A stretch of 64,000 nucleotides of DNA from an uncultured Faecalibacterium sp. (lineage in GTDB: Bacteria; Bacillota; Clostridia; Oscillospirales; Ruminococcaceae): NCBI GenBank assembly GCA_937907025.1, contig CALESJ010000044.1, forward strand, positions 1 to 64,000, given 5' to 3'. The notes beneath the pieces were generated by a model. That model did no database searches. It was not told where the DNA came from and worked only from the letters and a program-made list of their open reading frames with translations. Position numbers and translations under genes: made by a program. This document shows, in pieces, positions 39,732 through 46,862 of the stretch. Each line of letters begins with the position of its first letter. Position 1 is the first letter of the stretch.

Positions 39732-40573
39732 GAGTCGGGATTCTGTACATCTGCACTGGCGCCTACACTGTATTCTGGCCGGATTTTTTCCAAAGTTTTC
39801 AACAGAAATTCCTTCCCGGTGTGGAAAAAACCTACTATGTGTTCACCGATGCCGAGCGCATCGACCGCGACGACGACCCCGCCGTGCGGCGCATCTACCA
39901 GAAAGCCTACGAATGGCCGTACAGCACCCTGAAACGGTTTGAGGTCTTCCTCCAGGCCGAGGAGGAGCTGCGGGGCTGTGATTACCTGTATTTCGCCAAC
40001 GCCAACCTGCTGTGCACCGAAACCATCACCCCGGAGGACGTTCTGCCCCGGCCCGAAAAAGGGGAGGACCTGGTGGTCGCCTGCCATCTTGGCTACTGGC
40101 ACAAGAAGCCGTTCTTCCTGCCCTATGACCGCAACCCCCGCAGCCGTGCCTATATGCCCTACAACGCCGGGCAGGTGTATGTGGCGGGGGGATTCAACGG
40201 CGGCACAGCCCAGGCGTTCCTCTGGCTGTGCCATACCCTCAACGACCGCACCGAGGCCGATCTGGCCGATGGGGTCATCGCCCGCTGGCACGATGAAAGC
40301 CAGCTCAACCGCCTGGTGGCGGAGCAGCCCCGGCGGTTCCGGGTCCTGGACCCCGGCTACTGCATGCCGGAGGATGTGGACCAGCCCTTTGCCCCCCACT
40401 TGCTGGTGCGCCAGAAGAGCAACTGGATCAATGTGGGGGCCATCAAACACAACGAAGGCCCCAAGCGCAGCTTTGTGCGCCGCAAGTGGGAGGCCGCCTG
40501 CGAAAACTACCTACCCTACCTGCTGTGCGCCCGGGATACCCTGCTGGGCAAGAAGGTGGAGGGCGGAAAATAA
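39728..40573 (+). CDS. GT6-family glycosyltransferase (ABO/alpha-1,3-GalT-like)
   Basis: A 281-residue bacterial member of family GT6, the histo-blood-group A/B transferase family, which adds alpha-1,3 Gal or GalNAc to a (fucosylated) galactose. Matches: RVGILYICTGAYTVFW, YYVFTDAE, DYLYFANANLL, the GGFNGG loop at 154-159, ARWHDESQLN and LDPGYCMPED. The usual metal motif D-V-D is N91-A-N93, as in the metal-independent Bacteroides enzyme. Gly at the second G of the GGF loop resembles the A-type (GalNAc) human enzyme; that is a weak prediction. No membrane anchor, so it acts in the cytoplasm before export. Confidence 0.9.
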   Translation: MRVGILYICTGAYTVFWPDFFQSFQQKFLPGVEKTYYVFTDAERIDRDDDPAVRRIYQKAYEWPYSTLKRFEVFLQAEEELRGCDYLYFANANLLCTETITPEDVLPRPEKGEDLVVACHLGYWHKKPFFLPYDRNPRSRAYMPYNAGQVYVAGGFNGGTAQAFLWLCHTLNDRTEADLADGVIARWHDESQLNRLVAEQPRRFRVLDPGYCMPEDVDQPFAPHLLVRQKSNWINVGAIKHNEGPKRSFVRRKWEAACENYLPYLLCARDTLLGKKVEGGK

Positions 40574-40610
40574 TCTGTGCAATGTCTGAGTAGGCAGGAG
40601 GAGATACCGC

Positions 40611-40979
40611 GTGGATGTATATGCCTTTTGGAAAGCTGTACTGGACCAGAATGAGGAAAAAATCAGAAAGTATTTTCACCAGGATGCCTGCGTGACTTGG
40701 CATTGCACCAATGAGCGTTTCACGGTTGATGAATTTCTGGTCGCCAACTGCGAATACCCAGGGGATTGGGAAGGAACGGTGGAACGGGTGGAACGCTTCC
40801 GTGACCTGATCGTCACAGTGACAAATGTGCGCGCCAAGGATCGAAGCCTTTCCTGTCATGTGACTTCTTTCTTGAAAATCAAGGAAGATCGGATCGCGGT
40901 CATGGATGAATATTGGGCGGACGATGGCCAGCCGCCGCAGTGGCGGCTGGATAAGCACATCGGAACGCCTGTCTGCTGA
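40611..40979 (+). CDS. NTF2-like / SnoaL-like fold protein
   Basis: A 122-residue protein with the NTF2-like sequence plan: MDVYAFWKAVLDQNEEKIRKYFHQDACVTW, then FTVDEFLVANCEYPGDW and a closing IAVMDEYWADDG. This group includes isomerases and many unknown proteins. The start is GTG 40611, 8 bases after AGGAGGAG. The base composition (about 38-50 % GC over its first 120 bases) is far below its neighbours, so recent acquisition is possible. It follows the GT6 gene by 37 bases and ends in a terminator. Confidence 0.7.
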   Translation: MDVYAFWKAVLDQNEEKIRKYFHQDACVTWHCTNERFTVDEFLVANCEYPGDWEGTVERVERFRDLIVTVTNVRAKDRSLSCHVTSFLKIKEDRIAVMDEYWADDGQPPQWRLDKHIGTPVC

Positions 40980-41007
40980 GTTTCCCCATATACTCTGTAC
41001 AAAACAA

Positions 41008-41044
41008 ACAGCCCGGATGCTTCTTACCGAAGTATCCGGGCTGT
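41008..41044. terminator. Bidirectional terminator
   Basis: ACAGCCCGGAT (41008-41018) pairs with ATCCGGGCTGT (41034-41044) with CTTC/GAAG further in. T-rich sequence follows on plus, and A-rich sequence before it serves the minus strand. Confidence 0.85.
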
Positions 41045-41058
41045 ATTATTTTATAAAA

Positions 41059-42018
41059 TTATTCCTCGCTGTCCTTGGCGAAGTCCTGGATCTCTTCCGC
41101 GATGGAGTCAGCAGTCAGGCCGTACTCACGCAGCACGTCCCAGGCCGGGCCGGAATGACCAAAGACATCCTTCACGCCGATGCGGCGCACAGGGGTGGGG
41201 CACTTTTCGGCCAGCAGGGAGCAGACCGCTTCGCCCAGACCGCCGATGATGCTGTGCTCTTCCACAGTGACGATCTTCTTGCACTCCTTGGCGGCGCGCA
41301 GAACCAGTTCCTCGTCCAGAGGCTTGATGCAGGGCATGTTGATGACCCGTACGCTCAGGGTGCCCTGCTTCTTCAGCTGCAGGGCGGCCTTCAGGGCTTC
41401 GCTGGTCATCAGGCCGGTGGAAATCACCGCAATATCGAAACCGTCGGTCAGGGTTTCGCCCTTGCCGATTTCGAAATGATACTTTTCAGGGTCATGGAAG
41501 ACCGGGGTGGCCAGACGGGACAGGCGCAGATACACCGGGCCCGCATGGGCATACGCGGCCTTGACGGCGGCGCGGGCTTCCACGTCGTCGGCGGGGCAGA
41601 TCACGGTCATGCCGGGGATGGCGCGCATCAGGGCGAAATCCTCGCAGCACTGGTGGGAAGCACCGTCCTCACCAACGGACAGACCGCCGTGGGTGGCGGC
41701 AACCTTCACGTTCAGGTGGGGGTAGCCGATGGAGTTGCGGATCTGCTCCCAGGCACGGCCGGCCGCAAACATGGCAAAGCTGGAAACGAACGGCACATAG
41801 CCGAAGGTGCTCATGCCGGCGGCTACGCCCATCATATTGCCCTCGGCAATACCGCAGTTGAAGAAGCGGGCCGGATAGGCCTTGGCGAAGACGGCCGTCT
41901 TGGTGGAAGCCGAAAGGTCGGCGTCAAACACGACCAGATCGTCGTGGCCGGCATCCGCCAGCTCGACAAGCGCCGCGCCGTAGCTGTCACGGGTGGCGAT
42001 CTTTTTTACTTCAGCCAT
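41059..42018 (-). CDS. Transketolase, C-terminal subunit
   Basis: A 319-residue protein, the Pyr plus C-terminal part of a split transketolase that moves two-carbon units in the pentose phosphate pathway. The catalytic Glu is in FFNCGIAEGNMMGVAAG; other markers are VVFDADLSAST, VAATHGGLSVGEDGASHQ, RAIPGMTVICPADD and KIVTVEEHSIIGGLGEAV. ATG 42018 lies 13 bases inside the end of the N-terminal subunit gene, so the pair is coupled at about 1:1. Confidence 0.92.
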   Translation of the reverse strand: MAEVKKIATRDSYGAALVELADAGHDDLVVFDADLSASTKTAVFAKAYPARFFNCGIAEGNMMGVAAGMSTFGYVPFVSSFAMFAAGRAWEQIRNSIGYPHLNVKVAATHGGLSVGEDGASHQCCEDFALMRAIPGMTVICPADDVEARAAVKAAYAHAGPVYLRLSRLATPVFHDPEKYHFEIGKGETLTDGFDIAVISTGLMTSEALKAALQLKKQGTLSVRVINMPCIKPLDEELVLRAAKECKKIVTVEEHSIIGGLGEAVCSLLAEKCPTPVRRIGVKDVFGHSGPAWDVLREYGLTADSIAEEIQDFAKDSEE

Positions 42019-42875
42019 TGTTCATACTCCTTCTCCAGCTGGTCATGGGCAGCCTGCAGCTCCGCCATGGCGCGCTGATATTCTTCATCGTTGGGGCCTT
42101 TGCCGTGCCAGGCAACGGCATTCTCCATAAAGCTGACGCCCATGCCCTTGGTGGTGTGCATCAGCATGCAGGTGGGCTTGCCGCTGCCGTGGGAACGGTC
42201 AAACAGCACAAACGCCTGTTCCAGGTCGTTGAAGGAGTTGCCGTTGCACACGATGGTGTTGAAGCCGAAAGCATCCATCTTCTGGTCCAGCGGCTCGCTG
42301 TTCATGATGGCACTGGTGGCGCCGTCGATCTGCAGGCCGTTGACATCGATCATGATGCACAGGTTGTCCAGTTTGTAGTGGGAGGCGAACATGAAAGCTT
42401 CCCAGCATTCGCCCTCTTCGATCTCGCCGTCGCCCATGATGGTGTAGACATTGATGTCCTTTTTCTGGGTGCGGGCAGCCAGCGCCATGCCGCAGGCGGC
42501 CGAAACGCCCTGACCCAGGCTGCCGGTGCTCATATCAACACCGGGCACGGTGTTCATGTTGGGGTGACCTTCCAGGTAACTGCCGCAGTGGCGCAGGGTG
42601 CGCAGATCCTCCACCGGGAAGAAGCCGCGCTCGGCCAGAACCGAGTACAACCCCGGCGCCGCATGGCCCTTGGACAAAACAAACCGGTCACGGTCGGGGT
42701 CGTGCGGATTCTCGGGGTCGATCTGCATCTCTTTGAAGTACAGGTAGGTCAGCGCATCCGCGGCCGAAAGGCTGCCGCCGGGATGCCCGCTCTTGGCGGC
42801 ATGGGTTGCTTCAATAATGCCCATGCGCACGCGGGTTGCAGTCATCTTCAGCTGCAACATATCTTGTTTTAACAT
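42006..42875 (-). CDS. Transketolase, N-terminal subunit
   Basis: A 289-residue protein with the thiamine-diphosphate-binding half of a split transketolase. Motifs are THAAKSGHPGGSLSAADALTYLY, RFVLSKGHAAPGLYSVLAERGFF, the TPP and Mg site GDGEIEEGECWEA ending in DVNG, and HTTKGMGVSFMEN. AGAGGAG lies 8 bases before ATG 42875. In split form the enzyme can also belong to apiose- or formaldehyde-like transketolase branches, but pentose phosphate metabolism is the default reading. Confidence 0.92.
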   Translation of the reverse strand: MLKQDMLQLKMTATRVRMGIIEATHAAKSGHPGGSLSAADALTYLYFKEMQIDPENPHDPDRDRFVLSKGHAAPGLYSVLAERGFFPVEDLRTLRHCGSYLEGHPNMNTVPGVDMSTGSLGQGVSAACGMALAARTQKKDINVYTIMGDGEIEEGECWEAFMFASHYKLDNLCIMIDVNGLQIDGATSAIMNSEPLDQKMDAFGFNTIVCNGNSFNDLEQAFVLFDRSHGSGKPTCMLMHTTKGMGVSFMENAVAWHGKGPNDEEYQRAMAELQAAHDQLEKEYEQWLK

Positions 42876-42946
42876 AAGTCGCGCTCCTCTTAACAGAAAG
42901 ATCTCCCGGCCGAACCGGGGAAGGTTTCCGAATCTGTTCCACCTTT

Positions 42947-42975
42947 ATCTTATACCAAACCGTTTTTCCGTGCAA
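42947..42975 (-). promoter_or_regulatory. Promoter of the transketolase genes
   Basis: On the minus strand TTGCAC (42970-42975), a 17-base spacer and TAAGAT (42947-42952); an overlapping TATAAG two bases upstream is an alternative -10. Confidence 0.55.
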
Positions 42976-43134
42976 TGCCTTTTTTGTCTTTGCGGGTGAA
43001 AAATGCGCAAAAAAAGCCAAATTGGGGCACCAAAAATCAACGGCAGGCGCGATAATTTCCAATTATAACACAAAACCCGTCCGCAGAAAAGCCCCCCGGG
43101 GCCTCTGCGGCGGGATACGGCACGGTTTTTGTGC

Positions 43135-43163
43135 TTTACTTTCGGCAAAAAATGCCGTACAAT
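43135..43163 (+). promoter_or_regulatory. Promoter of nfnAB with a palindrome in its spacer
   Basis: TTTACT (43135-43140), a 17-base spacer and TACAAT (43158-43163). The spacer contains CGGCA-AAAAA-TGCCG (43143-43157), ending at the base before the -10. Confidence 0.65.
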
Positions 43164-43257
43164 AACATATAACACGCCGGTCGCCAGCGTCCGGCAAACA
43201 TCATCGGGCAGGGCCGGTGTGCGCCGCGCCGCCCGCAGGAAAAGCGAGGGTACAACA

Positions 43258-44100
43258 GTGTTCAAAATCGTGAAAAGACGCGAACTGAACCCCACGGTGA
43301 CCGAGCTGGTCATCGAGGCACCGCTGATCGCCAAAAAGGCCAAGGCGGGGCAGTTCATCATCATCCGCGCCAAAGCGGACAGCGAGCGCATCCCGCTGAC
43401 CATCGCGGGCTACGACCGTGAAGCGGGCACCGTCACCATCATCTTCCAGGTGGTGGGCGCCGGCACCATGGAACTCAACACCCTGCCCGAAGGCGGGTAT
43501 GTCCACGATTTTGTGGGCCCCCTGGGCAAAGCCACCGAGATCGAAGGCCTGAAGAAGGTCTGCGTGGTGGGCGGCGGCGTCGGCTGTGCCATCGCCCTGC
43601 CTGTGGCCCAGGCTCTGCATGCCCAGGGCACCAAGGTCACCGGCATCGTGGGCTTCCGCGACAAGGACCTGGTCATTCTGGAAGATGAATTCCGCGCCTG
43701 CTGCGACGAGCTCATCATCATGACCGATGACGGCTCCTACGGCCGCAAGGGCGTTGTTACCGTGCCCCTGGAGGAAAAACTTTCCGGCGGTGAAACCTTC
43801 GACGAGGTCATCACCATCGGACCCCTGATCATGATGAAATTTGTGGTCAAGACCACCAAGCCCCACAACGTCAAGACCATCGTTTCCATGAACCCCATCA
43901 TGGTGGACGGCACCGGCATGTGCGGCGGCTGCCGCCTGACCGTGGGCGGCCAGACCAAGTTCGCCTGCGTGGACGGCCCCGACTTTGACGGCTTTGAGGT
44001 GGATTTTGACGAGGCCATGCACCGCGGCACCATGTACAAGGACTTCGAAGCCCATGCCCGTGAAGAGGCCTGCAACCTGTTCAAGAAGGAGGTCGAGTAA
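43258..44100 (+). CDS. nfnA: NADH-dependent ferredoxin:NADP+ oxidoreductase, small subunit
   Basis: A 280-residue FAD and [2Fe-2S] protein of the NfnA/SudB type. It splits electrons between NADH, ferredoxin and NADP+ together with NfnB. The start KIVKRRELNPTVTELVIEAP and GQFIIIRA form the FAD domain, CVVGGGVGCAIALPVAQAL the NAD domain, and MCGGCRLTVGGQTKFACVDGP holds the iron-sulfur Cys residues near the C-terminus. The start is GTG 43258 after GCGAGGG. nfnB begins 1 base after its stop. Confidence 0.88.
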   Translation: MFKIVKRRELNPTVTELVIEAPLIAKKAKAGQFIIIRAKADSERIPLTIAGYDREAGTVTIIFQVVGAGTMELNTLPEGGYVHDFVGPLGKATEIEGLKKVCVVGGGVGCAIALPVAQALHAQGTKVTGIVGFRDKDLVILEDEFRACCDELIIMTDDGSYGRKGVVTVPLEEKLSGGETFDEVITIGPLIMMKFVVKTTKPHNVKTIVSMNPIMVDGTGMCGGCRLTVGGQTKFACVDGPDFDGFEVDFDEAMHRGTMYKDFEAHAREEACNLFKKEVE

Positions 44101-44101
44101 G

Positions 44102-45499
44102 ATGCCCAACATGGACCCCAAAAAGTGCCCCATGCCCAGCCAGGACCCCAACGTCCGCAACAAGAACTTCAAGGAAGTGGCTCTGGGCTATACCGCCGAT
44201 ATGGCCGTGAATGAGGCCAAGCGCTGCCTGCAGTGCAAGAACCATCCCTGCCGTTCCGGCTGCCCTGTGGATATCGACATCCCCGGCTTTATTGCCGAGG
44301 TGGCCAAGGGCGATTTTGAAGCCGCCTACCAGGTCATTGCCCAGTCCAGCGCCCTGCCCGCCGTGTGCGGCCGTGTCTGCCCCCAGGAAAACCAGTGCGA
44401 GGGCAAGTGCGTCCGCGGCATCAAGGGCGAGCCGGTGGGCATCGGCCGTCTGGAGCGCTTCGTGGCCGACTGGCACCGGGAAAACGTGCACACCCCCGCC
44501 GTCAAGCCCGAACCCAACGGCCACAAGGTGGCGGTCATCGGCGCCGGTCCTTCCGGCCTGACCACTGCCGGCGACCTGGCTAAGATGGGCTACAAGGTCA
44601 CCGTCTATGAGGCCCTGCATGTGGCCGGCGGCGTGCTGATGTACGGCATCCCCGAGTTCCGTCTGCCCAAGGACATCGTCCAGAAAGAAGTGGACGGCCT
44701 GAAGGAACTGGGCGTGGACATCGAGTGCAATATGGTCATCGGCAAGGTGCTGACCATCGATGAACTGATGAACGATTACGGCTTTGAGGCCGTGTACATT
44801 GCTTCCGGCGCCGGTCTGCCCCGGTTCATGGGCATCCCGGGCGAAAGCCTGAAGGGCGTCTACTCCGCCAACGAGTACCTGACCCGCGTCAACCTGATGA
44901 AGGCGTATCTGCCTGATTCCCACACCCCCATCAAGAAATCCAAGGCTGTGGCCGTCGTGGGCGGCGGCAACGTGGCCATGGACGCCGCCCGCTGCGCCAA
45001 GCGCCTGGGCGCCGAAACCGTCTATATCGTCTACCGCCGCGGCATGGCCGAACTGCCCGCCCGTAAGGAGGAAGTGGAGCACGCCGAGGAGGAAGGCATC
45101 ATCTTCAAGACCCTGACCAACCCGGTGGAAGTTCTCGGCGATGAGGACGGCTGGGTCAAGGGCATGACCTGCGTGGAGATGGAACTGGGTGAACCGGATG
45201 CTTCCGGACGCCGCCGTCCTATCGTCAAGGAGGGCAGCGAGTTCGAGCTGGACGTGGATACCATGATCATGGCTCTGGGCACCAGCCCCAACCCGCTCAT
45301 CCGCTCCACCACCCCGGGTCTGGATGCCGACAAGCACGGCTGCATCATCACCAACGGCCCCGACGGCCTGACCAGCCGTCCCTTCGTGTATGCAGGCGGT
45401 GACGCCGTCACCGGCGCCGCCACCGTCATTCTGGCCATGGGCGCCGGCAAGGAGGCCGCCAAGGCCATCGACGCCGCCATCAAAGCCAAAAACCAGTAA
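44102..45499 (+). CDS. nfnB: Ferredoxin:NADP+ oxidoreductase large subunit / GltA-like
   Basis: A 465-residue flavoprotein with two N-terminal iron-sulfur motifs, RCLQCKNHPCRSGCPVDIDIPGF and CGRVCPQENQCEGKCVRG, followed by two nucleotide-binding folds (VAVIGAGPSGLTTAGDLA and AVVGGGNVAMDAARCAKRLGA) and the closing YAGGDAVTGAATVILAMGAGKEAAKAI. The same family includes the glutamate synthase small subunit, but the NfnA neighbour and the absence of a large glutamate synthase subunit favour electron-bifurcating NfnB. AAGGAGG lies inside the end of nfnA. Confidence 0.88.
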   Translation: MPNMDPKKCPMPSQDPNVRNKNFKEVALGYTADMAVNEAKRCLQCKNHPCRSGCPVDIDIPGFIAEVAKGDFEAAYQVIAQSSALPAVCGRVCPQENQCEGKCVRGIKGEPVGIGRLERFVADWHRENVHTPAVKPEPNGHKVAVIGAGPSGLTTAGDLAKMGYKVTVYEALHVAGGVLMYGIPEFRLPKDIVQKEVDGLKELGVDIECNMVIGKVLTIDELMNDYGFEAVYIASGAGLPRFMGIPGESLKGVYSANEYLTRVNLMKAYLPDSHTPIKKSKAVAVVGGGNVAMDAARCAKRLGAETVYIVYRRGMAELPARKEEVEHAEEEGIIFKTLTNPVEVLGDEDGWVKGMTCVEMELGEPDASGRRRPIVKEGSEFELDVDTMIMALGTSPNPLIRSTTPGLDADKHGCIITNGPDGLTSRPFVYAGGDAVTGAATVILAMGAGKEAAKAIDAAIKAKNQ

Positions 45500-45540
45500 G
45501 CGCGCATACCTGCCGCCAACCGGCGTATACTAACAGCAGG

Positions 45541-45585
45541 CCGCCGCGCCGCCGTCCGTTCCGGGCGCGGCGCGGCGGTTTTTTT
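45541..45585 (+). terminator. Rho-independent terminator
   Basis: CCGCCGCGCCGC (45541-45552) pairs perfectly with GCGGCGCGGCGG (45567-45578), followed by seven T. Confidence 0.9.
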
Positions 45586-45620
45586 GCGCCCTTTTGCCAA
45601 GGAAAGGATTTTTTCCCGCC

Positions 45621-46763
45621 ATGTACAACCATTTTATCCAGTTTGTGGTGCCCCGCATCGGGCAGGCACTCGTTGCGCTGGTGCTGTATCTGAATTTTCT
45701 CACCCTGCCCTTCCTGCGTCCCCTGGCCGGGATGCCGGTGCTCTTCTTTGGCCTGCCGCTGGTGCTGCTGGCAGTGCTCGTCTGGGTGGCCCGGGACCCG
45801 CTGGGTGTGGGCCTGGCCGCCGCGGCCCAGCTGTGCGGGGTGTATGCGGCAGGGGACCTGGTCACCCTGCTGGCCCATCTGGCCGGGGGCATTGTCTGGC
45901 GGGTGTGGCAGCCGGTGTGGCAGGGCGGTCTGCTGGCCTGGGAGGTCACGGCGGTGCTGCTGTTCTGGGGCTGGCGCAAGGCGGTGAAACTGTGCACCAC
46001 CCGGTATGCCGTCACCACCGCAAAGCCTCTGCCCGGCGGCCGCCTGCGGGTGGTGCAGCTCAGTGACCTGCATCCCGGTACCGGCGCCATGAACCACACC
46101 CGCATCCCCGAACTGTACGACAGGGTGGAGGAACTGCACCCGGATGTGCTGGTCCTCACCGGGGATATTTTCGATGAGTACACCTCCCGGGAGGACTTCG
46201 ACGCGTTCTGCGCTCTTTTCGGCCGGTGGCAGGTGCCCGGCGGCAAATGGTTCGTGCAGGGCAACCATGATTTCTTCCACTACTGGCGCACCCCCAGCTA
46301 TACCCGTGCCGAGCTGGAAGAAAAGTTTGCCGCTGCGGGGGTGACCATTCTGGAGGACCGCACCGAACGCCTGACCCTGCCCCGGGATACGGTGCCGGTG
46401 CGCATCACCGGCCGCCGGGACTGGCTGGACAGCAAGGGCAGCCGTCTGGCCCCCGCGGAACTGCAGCCCGGCGGTCCGGACGGGGTGTACACCCTCTGGC
46501 TGGACCATGAGCCCCGGGAACTGCGGGACGCCGCCGACGCCGGGGCGGACCTGATCCTCAGCGGCCACACCCACGGCGGGCAGATCTGGCCTGCGGGGCT
46601 GGTGGCCCGGCTGTTCCGGTACAACGAGGTCAACTACGGGATGAAACGTGTGTCCGGTACCTGTACCGCCGTGGTCAGCGGGGGCACCGGTACCTGGGGC
46701 TATAAACTGCGCACCGCCGGCCGCACCGAGATCGTCTGTGTGGACATCACGCAGAAAATGTGA
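45621..46763 (+). CDS. Membrane-anchored metallophosphoesterase
   Basis: A 380-residue protein. The first 140 residues hold four hydrophobic segments. The calcineurin-like domain has the two-metal motifs VVQLSDLHPG, VLTGDIFDEY, VQGNHDFFHY and LILSGHTHGGQIWP. This YkuE/YaeI-like group includes phosphodiesterases and lipid-type pyrophosphatases; the substrate is unknown. AAGGAAAGGA lies 12 bases before ATG 45621, a long spacing, and an in-frame TTG at 45594 is the alternative. It begins 35 bases after a strong terminator without a clear promoter. Confidence 0.85.
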   Translation: MYNHFIQFVVPRIGQALVALVLYLNFLTLPFLRPLAGMPVLFFGLPLVLLAVLVWVARDPLGVGLAAAAQLCGVYAAGDLVTLLAHLAGGIVWRVWQPVWQGGLLAWEVTAVLLFWGWRKAVKLCTTRYAVTTAKPLPGGRLRVVQLSDLHPGTGAMNHTRIPELYDRVEELHPDVLVLTGDIFDEYTSREDFDAFCALFGRWQVPGGKWFVQGNHDFFHYWRTPSYTRAELEEKFAAAGVTILEDRTERLTLPRDTVPVRITGRRDWLDSKGSRLAPAELQPGGPDGVYTLWLDHEPRELRDAADAGADLILSGHTHGGQIWPAGLVARLFRYNEVNYGMKRVSGTCTAVVSGGTGTWGYKLRTAGRTEIVCVDITQKM

Positions 46764-46786
46764 TATTCTCTTACGGCATCATATCC

Positions 46787-46828
46787 GTTGCGTAAGCAAC
46801 CGAATACTGCCCGGAAATCGGGTATACT
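46787..46828 (+). promoter_or_regulatory. Control region of ldhA: -10 box and two inverted repeats
   Basis: TATACT lies at 46823-46828 with a poor -35. GTTGC-GTAA-GCAAC (46787-46800) sits just upstream, and CCCG-GAAAT-CGGG (46810-46822) ends at the base before the -10. They may be operators. Confidence 0.45.
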
Positions 46829-46862
46829 AAACCACGGAAATCAAAAGAGGGAGATTTTGTAT

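Larger units (their letters stand above)
42876..43257. other. Divergent intergenic region between transketolase and nfnA
   Basis: This 382-base gap holds no gene. It contains the minus-strand promoter of the transketolase genes (42947-42975), an AT-rich stretch near 43000-43075, a large hairpin CCGCAGA-GCCCC/GGGGC-TCTGCGG at 43081-43110 with no T-run, and the plus-strand promoter of nfnA (43135-43163). The 95 bases before nfnA would be a leader without obvious structure. Confidence 0.6.

Noticed and set aside
43081..43110. Large hairpin CCGCAGA-GCCCC/GGGGC-TCTGCGG as a terminator
   Set aside because: No T-run follows on either strand and both neighbouring genes are divergent, so there is nothing to terminate there.
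44102..45499. Glutamate synthase small subunit
   Set aside because: The family fits, but no large subunit is present and nfnA lies 1 base upstream, so NfnB is the better reading.
46787..46800. Rex operator upstream of ldhA
   Set aside because: GTTGC-GTAA-GCAAC is shorter and differs from the TTGTTAA-type Rex consensus, so the assignment is not supported.
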